Source: Hydractinia symbiolongicarpus (taxonomy: Eukaryota; Cnidaria; Hydrozoa; Anthoathecata; Hydractiniidae). From it: a DNA stretch of 60,000 nucleotides. The notes below the pieces were generated by a model, which saw only the letters and a list, made by a program, of their open reading frames with translations, was not told where the DNA came from and searched no databases. A program made the translations under genes and the position numbers. Positions 44,130 through 56,639 of this stretch are shown here, one piece after another. The stretch is from contig NC_079888.1 of assembly GCF_029227915.1 (NCBI RefSeq), positions 18,704,001 to 18,764,000 of the forward strand, given 5' to 3'. The number at the start of each line of letters is the position of its first letter. Positions within the stretch are counted from its first letter, which is position 1.

Positions 44130-45540
44130 GACGGGGTGGCTTGGTAAAAAATATGGAATATTTGCAGTGGCGAACATCGTGGTCAAAACGAACGTGAATT
44201 TAAAAAGATGTATAAAAAAGTTGGTACGACTATGAAAAGATTACGGAAAAAACAAATACTATGGTTGTTTCAGTATTGTTGAGGCGAGATAAGAGGGAAG
44301 CAGCGATGCGCAGCTAAGCTACCATTTTGCGTGACAGAGACAGACATTTTTCTCATTGCCTTGATTAATCCCAACATATTTCTACTTTTGCTAGGAATAT
44401 TTTACTATGAATTCAGACCAATGGTAATGTTAGAATATTGAGCAGCAGAAGAAAATAATATTTATTTAAAAAAGGATTTTTTTAGTTAGAAAATCTAAAT
44501 CACAAAATCTGGGAAAGAGCAGTATGGATAACAAATAACATTGAAGTTGAGGATGTTATACCATCAAATCGGATAAAAAACACGTGTATTGGCCTATGCG
44601 TATAAATGTAAAACGTTGTTTAATGAGAGAAAGGACTCAGGGGGTGATTGGTTGACATTTAAACTCGTCAAAGTTAAAATGTCAGTGTGGTATGTAAAAA
44701 TATTATGCACGTATCTGTTTAGCGCCAACAATTTGCTTTTCCAATTTCTAATACTTTTTCACAATTTTTAGATGCTAGAAGTGCTTGCGAAATGTTTGAC
44801 TTTTTATCTGATGATTGCAACAGAAGCCAAACAAAAAAAGTCGGCCACACCAACAAGAAGATGTTTTGTTGAAAATCTCATAGGTGTGAAAATTATTCAG
44901 TCCAGACAAATATTTAGGGGAAAAAAGTTATACCCGTTTGGTTACATCAAAATAGTTCTACTTTCATGACCAATATTGTTTTCAAGCTAATTTTTTTTTA
45001 ATTATTTCCGTTTGGACTACCTGACTGTACTGCATAAATGTGTTCTTATTCAGGACTGTCATCACCACCAACAAATAATAAAAAATATGGTAACACTTAT
45101 AGAAAAACACCAGTCAAAAATAAAAAACTGTCTCAAGGGTAAACCCAAGGAAATCCCCTTAAAGAAACTCATCGCCAATTACGAAATCTCTTAGGACTCC
45201 ACAAGAAAAAATTAAGTACATGCAAGTTATCACCTGCACCAGTACAGAAAAAAAAGAAAAAGAAGTTCAGCAGGAATTTCGCCAATATCACCAGAGAGTG
45301 TTGTTTGGATCACCAGAAATGTCACCAAAAAGGAGTTTTCCAACAACAACAACAAAAAAAATGGAGCTGCATATAATCGCACCAAATTTTCTTTAGAACT
45401 TGCACGTGTGATTTTATTTAACTTCTCCATGCGCAAAATTATGTACATACCTTATTATGGATAGCTAGCTATCCTTGTCTACACATACGAAAGAAGAATG
45501 AAAATTACAAAGTGCACGCACAATGATAAACTGGACCAGT
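44130..45540. other. Non-coding, with an inverted Helitron-like fragment
   Basis: At 44300-44345 'gcgcagctaagctaccattttgcgtgacagag' is the reverse complement of the core of the compact elements at 28236-28520. Other short frames here have no features. Confidence 0.45.
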
Positions 45541-45549
45541 TAAGTCTTA

Positions 45550-46030
45550 AAATTTAAATTCTAGAGGTTTTGCTCCTCTAAAGAATATGCTCATATAAAG
45601 GAACACAATTCTTCCTTTTTCTAAGGAGATAATTGGCACAAAAATTGAACAAACAAACAGACAGAGAGAGTAGGACAGGACTTCTGTAAAGGGTACAAGG
45701 GTTTCGACTCATATTCCTAAACCAAGGTACCCAAAATGTCTAGCTGAGTCACCTCAAAAGAGGTCTGCGAATAGTCTTCAGCAGGAACTAGACATTTCTT
45801 TCATCCATAACTTTTCATCTGTCCTACTCTGTACAACCTTATGTGACTGGGGTAAGAAGTGGATTCGTCGTCACTCTCCAAAGATTAGACCAGTGCAGTC
45901 AAAGCCTCTTGCTGATTTAATTTTTATTTTGTTTTTTGTTATTTCCTTTTTGACTGGGGTAATAAGTGGAGTCGTCACTCTCCAAAGATAGGACCTGGTA
46001 CAGTCAAACCCCCTTGCTGGCGTAATTTTA
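45550..46030 (+). repeat. Dispersed ~480-bp repeat, copy 1
   Basis: Ordered landmarks: a CTAGAGG...CCTCTA hairpin, 'gtttcgactcat', 'atgtctagctgagtcacctcaaaa', 'aactagacat', then two internal copies of 'ctggggtaa.aagtgga.tcgtcactctccaaag' about 90 bp apart, and 'tcaaacccccttgctgg'. The same order occurs at 52900-53390 and, in part, at 59860-59930. Confidence 0.8.
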
Positions 46031-46317
46031 TTGAAAATTACTTAAAATAACCACAGGGTTAAAAAATTTCTATTCTTCGGATAAAAATAAAACCAGTATT
46101 AAAGGCAAGCCACGAATCTGGGCCTCGAAATTAAAAAGTTTCTTTGCACAAAAGATGCTCTCTTATCAACTTCCTACACATCGTTAAGTAGCAACAACAT
46201 CTCTGGTTGTGTGTTATTCCTTCTCTAGCAAAGCGTCCCTTGGCTTTGCTCCTTTACACCTTTCAGTAAATTATTGTAGCTCGTCCTTAAAATGTGGATG
46301 TTTACTTTTTCAACTGA

Positions 46318-46380
46318 TGGTGAGGTGACAAAAGAGCAAGCTGCAATGACAATTCTTGTCTAATAACAGCTGGTTAAACA
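46318..46380 (+). repeat. Short dispersed repeat also present near pseudogene C
   Basis: 'gtgaggtgacaaaa.ag..agctgcaatga.a.t.cttgtctaat.acagctggtt' is shared with 32776-32832, in the intron between exons 12 and 13 of pseudogene C. Confidence 0.65.
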
Positions 46381-46599
46381 ATAGATTTACACCGCGATGC
46401 TGGTCGAATCTTGGATGGTAAGAATTTAGCGGGTTTAACCAATTATTTTTAGCCACTCGTCAATGTAAATTCTCACCAGCCTTGCCACAATTTGTTTAAT
46501 TACCATTAATTACAACCTTGTTTATATGGCACCGTGTTAAAAGAAGAACATCCGAAAAACAACAACAAAAAGAATGTGGATAAGGAGACTTTTATAGGA

Positions 46600-47296
46600 A
46601 AGAAGAAAAAAGGGGTTATACAACCTATTAGTTAAAGATCAATTCTTATTTGACAGTGAATATTTCTTTAAGTCGTTTCGAATGACACCTATCAGATTTA
46701 AACAGCTATTCTCTAGGATAGCACCTTCAATTGTGAATCCATCCAAAATCACAAGTTCTAGTGAGCGTTTATGTATAACACCGCAGTACTTAACAACAGG
46801 AGATGCTAAGATTACGATTGAAAGTAGCTGTTAGTCGGACTATACACCAAGCGTGGTAATTAATATGGGTTTAATTGCACACTGGTGGTTCTTTAGAAGT
46901 TTCTGACACAGAAAACAAGTGGAAAGAGGTAGCAAACGAGTTTGAAGTCCGATGGAACTTTCCACATTGCTTCAGTGCAATAGGTGGCATTGTAATGCAA
47001 GCGCCAGCTCGTAGTGGTTTAAACTACTTCGACTACAAAAAAAACACATAGCATTGTATTGCTTGCTGTGTGGAAGGCACGTTATGAATATACCTTAGTC
47101 GATATTGGTGATGCGAGCTTCAAAGCGATGGAGGTGTGTTTAAGAACAACAAACGTGGTGACGCTGTAGGAAGAAACATAATTAATATCCCATGCACAAT
47201 AATATGTTTTCGTGGCTGATGATGCTTTTCAATTAAAACCACACATGCTTAAACCTTTTGGTCTTCAGGATTCCTGCACAGAGAAAAAGAAGTGAA
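46600..47296 (+). pseudogene. Degenerate PIF/Harbinger transposase
   Basis: In shifting + strand frames the translation follows a Harbinger (HARBI1-like, DDE) transposase: 'YNLLVKDQFLFDSEYFFKSFRM' and 'ERLCITPQYLTTGDAK', then 'RWNFPHC.SAIGG.IVMQAPA.SGLNYFDYKKT.SIVLLAVWKARYEYTLVDIGD' and 'VADDAFQLKPHMLKPF'. These correspond to the RM helix, ERL..TLRYLATGD, the FP.C.GAIDG.HI motif with the first catalytic Asp (here Gly, GG for DG), YYNYK..HSIVL and the GDDAF/L motif. Several frameshifts and stops make it inactive. Terminal inverted repeats were not located. Confidence 0.75.
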
Positions 47297-47299
47297 TAG

Positions 47300-47996
47300 C
47301 ATTTATAGAATAGTAACCTTTGTTTACAAAGTCATTAATTTGTCTTTCCACTTCTTCATTCACCTTAACTCCTAATAACCCAACATCGTATCTTGCTAGC
47401 GATTATAAAATCGATTGCGCCAAAATTTATGTCACCGAAAATATTGCGCAATGTTGACGTTGAAAGAAAATACGCGCTATAAAAAGTCGAACGAGTTTAG
47501 AGAAGAACCAGGGCATATTTTAACGCTGATTCAGCAGTGATTTCCGTTCGTTGTGAATGTGTGGAAAAAACTCTTGAGCTTTTTTCCGCTCGAGCGGAAA
47601 ATGCAGTCGTATGGAAACCTACCTTTACCTCGTGGAGATGGCAAAAGGATGTGGAAGTCTTGTTTCTATCCAATATTTTATAAACCATTCTTTAATGGAA
47701 TCAGGCACTGGTTGGATTCAATTGCACAAGTAGAATAATTTTTGCAAGCAACCAGAAGATTCATTGATCCTTATGGTGGTATTTTTGCAGATTTTCAAGC
47801 TTTTCAAAAAAATATTAAAAAAAACTTGTAGTACAAAAAATTTGGAGAAAAATATAGAAAAAAAATCACTTTTGTTCAAAATGAACGATAACACCAATTT
47901 TTTTTTCATAAATGCATGTTTTTTAAAGTAGTATTGCAAAGCTTACCTACCACTTTTGTAAGTTAATCTTAAATTGCCCCTGTTTAGCTGTGTGAA
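47300..47996. other. Non-coding sequence after the Harbinger remnant
   Basis: Nothing recognised beyond short frames. GC content rises at 47570-47670, but no domain is visible. Confidence 0.3.
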
Positions 47997-48530
47997 ATGT
48001 TTTTAGGAGCAAGTGAAAGTGTACATGGATATATCTTGGCAGTAAGCCCTATAGAAAAAAGCCGTAAGCAAAGAGTTATTAATTTAGATATTGAAACGCA
48101 AGATAAGATAAAAACAGGGATCTGTTTTTTTTCGTCAAAGAGAAATTTATTTGCCGAATTCGCTCGTATTGGCTGGGATGCAAGTTGCCAATGTCAGAAC
48201 CGCTGATAAAGGGAAAACACAATTATAGTCCCCTAAACAATGTAATAACGGAACAACAACGGAACACTAGTTGATACAAAGGTTGAAGTGTGTGTGGCGT
48301 TCTGCTGTTTGGTGAATAAAGCACATCAAAAACCAGATCTAAAAAAGGGGGTAAAAATTAAGGAAGGATTTATCGTGATTCATGAGAACCCCAGGGCGGG
48401 AGTATGCCAACCTTGATAATGATATCACAAACGACTTCTTAAGAGTTAAGTATGCTACAACAGAACGACTGCAACCAATAAAAAAAGCTTCTCCCAGGTC
48501 AGCAAGTCTCACACCGTAAATTATCAAGTT
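47997..48530 (+). pseudogene. Broken transposon ORF fragment, 'VHGYILAVSPIE' type
   Basis: Residues of the 47997-48206 frame (SVHGYILAVSPIEKSR..R.INLDIETQDKIKTGICFFSSKRNLFAEFA) look like an OB-fold-type segment (GYIHNVSP...F...IQT......V.F...KR..F) that I associate with transposon proteins in cnidarians. Scraps of the downstream part may follow to ~48500 in other frames. The family name is uncertain. Confidence 0.35.
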
Positions 48531-49099
48531 CTAGATAAAAACATTAATGTGAATATATCCAATGTGTCAATTACAGAAAAAGAAGGGTTCAATGTTTATT
48601 TGTGCCATTGTGTATTTTTATAGTACAGTGTTATCCTAAAGAAAAGTTTTGTACATACAGTGCTTGTAAAATATCATGCTTACACAAAAATTAAAAAAAA
48701 ATGTCCAAAATTATGTATTTTTGTTTCCCAAAATTTCTCCAGTCACCATTTTTGATTTATATATATAGCTAGCTATAATATCCTTTGCTTGTATACAGGT
48801 CATTATAACATTATGCCATGGCATTTAATTTCTATGAAACTTAAGACAACAATTGTGTACAGCTGACCTACTGACATTCCACTTCAAGGAGATAGGTAAT
48901 TCAATTTAGAGAAAAATTTCTACGCGACGCATCAGAAACCCTGGAAAATTGCGTATCAAGTATAAAATTCCACCAACGGTTCATCGGGAGTCGTTTACAG
49001 CTGTTCGCGATCACTCAACGTCATTTGGATACGTTAGGTCACGATTGTCACCCAAAAAAACCTCCGCTTCACTAACTTAGGTAACTGAAGTTTCACTTT

Positions 49100-51350
49100 G
49101 CACAGGTAGGTAGGAGCCCAGGCAGCAAGAACAAGAGATTGACAGCATAGTTCAAAGTAAAGCAGAACAAGAAGGGAAATTTAAAAGTCTGAGTGAGGAG
49201 ATAGCTAACAGCGACAAACTAGTAGATAAACTGGGCCATCGTGTCAGTAGAAAAAATCAAAAATAGATAGCCTAAAAACAGAAGACTATGCTTTCGGAAT
49301 AAAACAGTCTAAAGGAGAGTCGAAGGGCAAGAAATCCATCGAATGAAGGGTTGGATGCAACAGCCAAATTTCGTCGTCGAAAAGAAACCTTTGAAGAGTG
49401 TAGTTTAATTTATGGGAGCCGTGATTACAATGTAGAACTAACAGTTTATGGAATGATAGATACATCTACAACAAAATGCAAAGCTGGCGTCCTTTCTTCA
49501 AAAATATTAGCCGCAAAGACTTCCTTAAGAAGAGCAATAGAAGAACAATGCAGTATAAATACAAGAGTACATACTATCAGTCTACTGAAAATGTGTCAGA
49601 AAAGCAAATAAGGCACCTGAAATACCCAACTTTGTGACTTATAAAGTGCTTGCAGAAAAAATAAAAAAAATCCATATTGGTACTATACAGGATATACACC
49701 CAGATTTGACAAAAGGTTTGGACGATGATGAAATTGGTGCAGGAAAGTTTAGAGATTTGGTACAGTATGCACCTACTCTTGCTGAATTTTTTTAAAAATT
49801 AATGATTCCAGACAGCATAAGTTAAATTTTAGTGAAAAATTTCACCGAAAAATGCCGTCTTCGAAGTTGTTCCTATTATCCATTGGTGGTGATGAAGCAC
49901 CTCTTGCAGGAACTACCTTTCTGTTATTATTTCTGAATGCTTGAAAGCGTATTGCTAGTAGTTTATAAAACTACTTAATTTTTGGTGGTAATGCTAAAGA
50001 AAATAGGGCATTTGAAGTACAAATTAATGGAAATTTATTTACAGTGGAATTCAAAGTTGAAAGTTTACAAAATGACATGAAAATGCTCGCATTTCTTGCC
50101 GGTGAGCTCACTAATTCAGCTTATTATTTCACAACTCTTGGTAATGTAAATTATGGTAATGTTAACGGTCATCGCAAGAAGCTCAATGTAGATTGGCGAA
50201 CGTTTCGTTATACTGACCATGTCCAAGATGCAATTAAAGTGGCAAAGAAAAAAACAGATCTTTCTAAGAAGAAAATTAGCAAAACAATTTACCGTAACCA
50301 CATGACAACCTACATATCGAAGGAGTTGAAAAGCAGACAGTAAGACGTACCACTTGTGAAAGAATATATTGATCTGCCAAAGTGTGAACCTTTGCATTTA
50401 AAGAACAACACAGTGAAAGAAATGTTCATGAAGTTGCTCAAAGTTGTCTTGTCGACGAGTGAAACAAAGTTGGTGAAGAATTTCATAGATTTACTTGAAT
50501 GTAATTTACTTCAATTTTTTATTGTCTATGTTCGTACTAAAATGAACTGCAACTTCTTAGGAAAGAAATTGATTACCTGGTTCAATGAAAATGAGGGCAT
50601 AGGAGACAGAAAATTTTCATTCAGATTCAGGGGAAAGGAAAGCTTTAACTTTCTGGAAGTTTTTCCCCTTGTTAATTCTGGTGTTAAAGAAAAAGCTTAC
50701 TGATGACTGTTCCATCCATCGTATAATGTGTATTTTCTACCAGTCACTTTGTTAAAGACAGCTAGTGTCTTATTCTGTTCGAATAGAAGAAATTAGTTTT
50801 GAAGATCTATATAAAATGAAGTTAGTATCAAAGGAAATTATTTGTGTCATGTTCTAAGTATGATTTGACAGTTCCCATAAGCTTATGGGTCTTTTCCAAC
50901 GTTGCTCCAATTCATTGTGAACAGTTATCGACGTCTGTTGGATATGGTCTGGGAATAAACACAATGGAAGGTCGTGAACAGAAACACCATGGTTCACAAG
51001 TATGCAGCAAATAGTACATACCAGGACAAATTGACTTTCGTTTTCCGTCATGAATATATCCAGCTAATTTATTTGATGGAAAAGAAGAAAATAATTTACA
51101 AACTAACTATCAAATTTATGAGGCGACAAAGCAGGAAGCCGGGATCAGAATACATGCCTTACACGTGTTAATTGGCGCAACACTCAGCCTCACACAGATC
51201 ATTGCTGCAACAGACCAGCCAAGAGACAGTTCCATTCAGTCACGACTTTTTAAAAGTAAGGCCCTGGTTACATTCACAATTTCGTCCAGGCGAATTTATA
51301 CATGCATTTGCCAAGGTGAAATTTTGCCCTAGGGTGATTTCACACGTCTT
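49100..51350 (+). pseudogene. Degenerate transposon protein, copy 1 (multi-frame)
   Basis: A long protein can be followed through several frames: 'LDATAKFRRRKETFEECSLIYG' (49351), a middle part to ~49790, 'ESLQNDMKMLAFLAGELTNSAYYFTTLGNVN' (~50060), 'CEPLHLKNNTVKEMFMKLL' (~50385), 'NTMEGREQKHHGSQV' (~50960), 'FRHEYIQLIYL' (~51045) and 'LIGATLSLTQIIAATDQPR' (~51170). Order and motifs correspond to large uncharacterised transposon-encoded proteins I recall from hydrozoans; I cannot name the superfamily or the catalytic residues. Many stops and frameshifts are present. A second, smaller copy lies near 56640-56890. Confidence 0.5.
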
Positions 51351-51597
51351 TAGCATGAGGACTCCATGATTTGTGCACCACATTGCTCCGGGGCGAAAAG
51401 GGTACGTAATAGGAGTATATACGTAAATCTATGCCGAAGGAATGTTTTGTTATTACTCATGTTGTTGAAGAAGTTGTTATGCGGTTGCGGGTTCCACGTT
51501 AATGAATCTATAAAAAAATTTACTTTTATTTCAAATACATTTTTGATTGTACTTTAAGCAAAAACATCGTAAATATTGTTTGATTCTTGTGTGCAGG

Positions 51598-52495
51598 ATG
51601 ACTGATATTATTGAAACAGAGGCAACTACTCCTAAGAAAGCTAAAAGGTGTACTGGACAAAAGAGATGAAAATGGTCTGATCAAATGGTGGACAACTTGT
51701 TGCACTGTTTGTTAAAACTGAAGTCGACTTTTATATTGACTTGGTCAAACTGTGTCGCGAGGTTCGAGATTTAATGCCTTCTTTCAGTGACATCAGGGAT
51801 TTTGACCCAGTAACAGTCACGGGAATTGACGATGATTTACCACCAGATGAGAAAGCTAAAGCAAGTTCTTAATTGCCAAAAAAACGAATTAATTAAAATT
51901 GAGTACGTTCCTATTAATCAGATTAAAGGAGATTCACCAGGAACACAGAAAGCCTCTAACTGAAGGGAGACGTTATGGCAGTTGAAAACTTGTGTGTGAT
52001 AACTGGGACATATTGAAAAGTCTATAATGTGGATCCCCTGCCACTACATCTACTCAAAATTCCTTTACGACAGAGACTGATAATGAAGACTATGGAGGGG
52101 AGACAAAGGGAAACAACGCCAATGACACCTTGGATGGAGGTGATAATTTTCTATCATTAAACCCCCAAGTTCGTTAATAATAAGAGAAAAATTGATGGAA
52201 AAAACAGTTATCTGCTAATCAAAGAGATCAAGTATTTCTCAATTTAGATTTAGATTTAAAGCCGAAGGGAAGTATGGTAGATGAGCTTGTTCAGTCTAAC
52301 CGAGAAGTCAACGAAGTATTTACTAAAATGTCAAAGTCATTCAAGTCTCTGGAAAAAACCACTAACTTTGGATTGACAATAATGGCAGCAGCACTCGAAG
52401 GCTACCAACAGGAACCATGGAACACTGGTCTAAGGTTTAATCTAAACAGCAATATCCCAAACTCTCAGCAGTACTTGTCTAATTATCAACCCTAA
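51598..52495 (+). pseudogene. Degenerate Myb/SANT-like (trihelix/MADF-type) transposon ORF
   Basis: From an ATG at 51598: a basic segment, an in-frame TGA at 51667, then KWSDQMVDNLLHCLLKL. After a frameshift come 'DFYIDLVKLCREVRDLMPSFSDIRDFDPV', and finally 'MVDELVQSNREVNEVFTKMSKSFKSLEKTTNFGLTIMA' (52274-52492). WS...V..LL.CL with a following VR..M helix is typical of Myb/SANT-like DNA-binding ORFs that accompany transposases, including Harbinger elements. It may have belonged to the Harbinger remnant at 46600 or to the element at 49100-51350. Confidence 0.5.
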
Positions 52496-52899
52496 TATCA
52501 GAATCTGTGTTTTACCCTGATTTTGTTATGGTTAATAGAAATTCAAGTGATTCGGCCAGCAGCTCATTTTATTTAAAATGGAAATCAAGTTTTTTAAAAC
52601 AACTACTCAAAAAGCAGCTATAACTAACAGACATATAAAGAAAACTGTACAGTAGTTTTTGTCTTTTTATATCACACAGTTTTAAAGGTGCTCTTTAAAA
52701 TATTCTGTGATTGTATCCCTAACCTAGGACCTCGAACTTGTTCCGTAAGTGTTAATACGAACTAGTTTAACTTTCTTAACTTAACTTTCTTCTAGTGTGA
52801 TTCGCTCTACTAATATTCTGTCAAATTCAACATCGTATCTTTCACAAAATTGTGCAAAGAATAAGAAAATAATTTACAAAGAGTTGATGATGAACTGAA

Positions 52900-53390
52900 C
52901 CTGTTAGGTCTTTGGAAATAAGCTAGAGGTTGTACTCCTCTAGAGAAAATGCCTCTAAAAGCAAATTCTCCCTTCTTACAAGGAATTAATTAAAAATAAT
53001 ATAAAAAAATAAAAAGGACACAACACATTTGAGAAGATGAACATAACTTTAACCAAGGGCAGGTAGGTTTCGACCCATATTTCTGAACTAAGTACCCTGG
53101 ATGTCTAGCTGGGTCACCTCAAAAAGGTCCGCGGACGGTCATCAGCAGAAACTAGACATCCCTATCTTCCTAAAGTAAACTTTAACTACTTTCTGTTCAA
53201 TTGTGCTATTCTTTGTTTTTAACTCAGGTAATAAGTGGAGTCGTTACTCTTCAAAGACAAGATCATGTGTTATCAACCCCCCCCCCTGCTATTATTTTTT
53301 TTTTTAACTGGGGTAATAAGTGGAGTCATCACTCTCCAAAGGCAAGACCTAGTATGATCAAACCCCCTTTGGTCCAGACTCGATTCCTAA
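52900..53390 (+). repeat. Dispersed ~480-bp repeat, copy 2
   Basis: Same landmark order as 45550-46030 (CTAGAGG...CCTCTAG hairpin, 'atgtctagctgggtcacctcaaaa', two 'ggtaataagtggagtc.t.actct.caaag' units). It contains a run of nine or more Cs near 53278 and a T-run. It ends exactly where the ACGTC-rich element begins. Confidence 0.8.
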
Positions 53391-54930
53391 CCCAGCAGGC
53401 ACACGGCATCGTACAGACGCCTGTTGCTAGTTGCTGCTACTTCGTGACGTCGACCACGTCGTTATAACGTCGCTTTGACGTCGTAATTTCCGACGTCGTA
53501 TTTCGACTATAAACCGACGTCGATCCAACGTCAGGATTTCCGACGTCGAATATCGACCATAAAACGACGTTGATCCGACGTTAAGTTATCAGACGTCGGA
53601 TTTATACTTCAACACGACGTTGCACCAACGTCTCATCAACGTAAGATTCGATAAACTCTTTCAGAGAAAAATTATTCTTAAAAATTTCTAAGAAAAATAA
53701 AAAACAGTTTTACAAATGCAATAACTGACTGACTCTTGGAGATTGTACAAATCATACGTTTTTATTTTAATTTCATTTTAAACAGAGAAAGCGTAAAAAG
53801 TTTCCAGTTCAAATTTGTATTAGATGTAACCAAACCATGTGTTAAAAATTATGCAATTTGACATAGCACTTTCGAACGAGGAAATATTCGAACGGGAAAA
53901 GAATTCGTTTTTCTCTTTAATAAAGAAAGTTGAAGTTGCAAACGTTTTGAAATTTATTTGGTGAAACGACGTTTTATATGTGTCAGTTTTTTTCGCGCTA
54001 AAATCGTTGTTAATTTCAAGTATTGTAGTACGAACATATAGAAGAAAAGAAAGAAAGTGGAAACATTTCAAAATATATTGAGAAAGATCTGACAAGCGGT
54101 AAGTTTTTTTAATTCCCTGTGTTATTTATATGAAATACAATGTATATATATTTAAGTTTATTTGGTGTCATTATTTTGCATATGCTATAGAAAAATTTCT
54201 TTAATTTAGGTTGATGAAGAAAACGACAAAAAGTAATTGAGAAGATTTCCGTTTTAAGAAAAAGAAACAGTAAATAATTCTAGTTACTTTATAACTAACA
54301 CAGTATCTAGGCACATCAATTGAAAACTGTAAAATCTGTTAATACATATTTCTTTGAACACTTAGCTTTACAGTTACACATCTTGTCATTTCCGAGAAAT
54401 GTTCTTATATAAAAAGCGTGTATCTTCGCTCTGTATCGATTTCTTCTTGCAATTTATATCACTAGTTAAATCATATTTTAATACCTTTATTTTCCTTCTA
54501 TAGCAAATAGATGAAAAATGCAGAGGTGATGAAAAATGTTTATCCTTGGGAACATAAAGTTAATGTAAATAAATATGACTTATCAAGTGTCTTCTGATAC
54601 TAGTGTAATTTAATGAATGTAAATACTAGTTGATTATAAAAAAAATAATTTTAAAAACCACTTTTCAAAGAGCCTATTTGTTACGTCTTTTAACATCGCA
54701 GCTAAGTCGCTGTAACGTCGGTTAACTTCGCAGTTATACGTCTGTAAAAGGTCGGCAAACGTCTATACAACGTATAGCCACGACGTCGATAGGACGTTGT
54801 GCTCTGATGTCGTACAGACATCGAAGTCCGACGTCTGCGCGACTTTCCATTCTGACGTTAAGCGGACGTCGCACCGACGTAAAACTCGACGTCGCTACGA
54901 CGTCTCTGCGACGTTGGTGTGCCGGCTGGG
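53391..54930. mobile_element. 1.54-kb DNA element with ACGTC-multimer ends
   Basis: Terminal inverted repeats CCCAGCAGGCACAC (53391) and, reading inward from 54930, CCCAGCCGGCACAC. Each end carries about 200-270 bp packed with near-palindromic GACGTC/ACGTCG words at roughly 10-20-bp spacing, strikingly GC- and CpG-rich against the AT-rich background. The centre (53640-54660) is AT-rich and codes for nothing recognisable. No target duplication was clear at the flanks. It is a non-autonomous transposon; the superfamily is not assigned. The subterminal multimers are probably transposase-binding sites. Confidence 0.85.
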
Positions 54931-55372
54931 AAATCTGTAGGTCGCAATTGTATTCTCCAACGGGCCCTTAAACAAACGCGCATTCTATCTGGTCGAGATT
55001 GAACATTATTAGGCTGTGATTAATATTAGGTTAGATTCCCTTAATAGTTGTAAAGCTAGCACAAAGAGTGACTAAGACGAGCCAACATATGGCATGATAA
55101 TATTGAGGCACAGCTGAGTTTCTACTTTTTAGGAAACAACTTTAAATGAAAAAAATGGCCAATAAAAATGAAATAAATGTAGGTATGGCCAGGTAAAATA
55201 ATGTACGGCTAAACAATGTTAAGATATGGCTGGGTCCTATTGTATAAGAAACGATTTCCAATGCTAAAAGTTAGGTACGGCTAGCTAAAATAAGGTATGG
55301 CTGGACAATATAAAGATACTGCTGGGTCTTATTATATAAGAAAAAACTTCAAACAGCATCAAAAATGGGGCT

Positions 55373-55640
55373 GTGATCAGTCCGTGTTATAAGTTGTCAT
55401 TGTCAAGACATATGCTATGCAGTGAGAATGCGACTTTTGTGTTGCGGTGTATCATCCTTCATAAAGGTGAATACTGCAAAAGTGGACACACCTGCGTTGT
55501 ACAGAGTAAAAATGGATGGATAGAAATTGACGATGATAAGGTTATCCCAAGCCTAAGTACAAACGCAGTGCTTCAAGATAGATTTATTTACATATACGAA
55601 AACAAGACTGTAGTTGATCGTACAGAAGAAACATGGATGC
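55373..55640 (+). pseudogene. Fragment of a ubiquitin-specific protease (USP) catalytic domain
   Basis: The frame gives 'FVLRCIILHKGEYCKSGHTCVVQSKNGWIEIDDDKVIPSLSTNAVLQDRFIYIYE'. This matches the C-terminal box of USP-family deubiquitinases (Y.L..VI.H.G....SGHY.......W...DD..V.......V......YI..YE), including the catalytic His of SGH and the DD pair. The Cys box is absent and the flanks are unrelated, so it is a fragment. Some invertebrate transposons carry USP-like genes, which would explain its place here. Confidence 0.65.
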
Positions 55641-56639
55641 CTTTGGTGTTTATGTTGTTGGCATTGAATTCTGCATTAGAATTTTCTCTGCAAATTAGTC
55701 ATGACTCGAAAAACTAAGGCTCGTTTGGGATCTTCACCTTTATCATTTGAAACACAGTTATAAACACAGTTATATCAAGGCAACTGTGCTTAGAAAGAAT
55801 ACTGCGCCAAAACATTTTGTTCCATCCTTTTACTATTTTACCATCTCTTTTGAAAATTCTTGCTTTTTTATCAGAAGAAACCTGCAGCATTCAAGTAACG
55901 AAACGGAAATGTAAATCCATGTACAGAAAAGTTCGTTAAATTATTTACTATATAACGAAGTATCAGAAGTTAGTATGATTAAAGAAGTCCCAAGCATAAA
56001 ACCCTGCATAAAATTTAAATGTTGTGGCAAGGCCATAAAAATTATAACTTGTTTACCATTTTCTTTTCCACTTTTGATGATTTTGATAAATAAAGGAACC
56101 GGCGTGGCTTCTTCAGTTCTTGTATAGTGGCTATATGCACTAAATTTAAACCCAAGTATCAGAGTTTTCAACAGTTATGAGCAATTGCTTACACTTTCTG
56201 GTGCTGATGTCTGCATTTTCAAGAATGAATCGAGATATCTATTATCTGAGAACGGTTCTTTGCCGGACAAACAAATACCTTCTCGTTGTAATACTGAAAA
56301 GCGTTTGGAGAATAGAGGTAATTCTACATCTAATATTTCAGGTGTTTTTGTTAAAAAAGGTTAAAAAAGTATAAATTTAATTTTAGGCAATTGTACGGAT
56401 GCAAAAGAAGAATTCTCTGTTGGATGAAGGTAGAGTAGAAGCTTGTAATGGGTTTATGTCAGGAGTATTTTCCCAGAATAATTAAAAGCGATCATATAAA
56501 AGACTTTCTATATGGGAGACACAGTAACGCCACAACTGATACCTTCTAGAATGTGCTGAGATCTTGGGTCATGTTGCTGCGTTCTTGGTTTTAATTCCGC
56601 TTTATTGTTTTGAGATATTACAAAACAGCAAGCTCAAAT

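Noticed and set aside
45550-53390. The two ~480-bp direct repeats as retroviral LTRs
   Set aside because: No TG...CA ends, primer-binding site, polypurine tract, gag or pol lie between them. A third partial copy stands alone near 59869.
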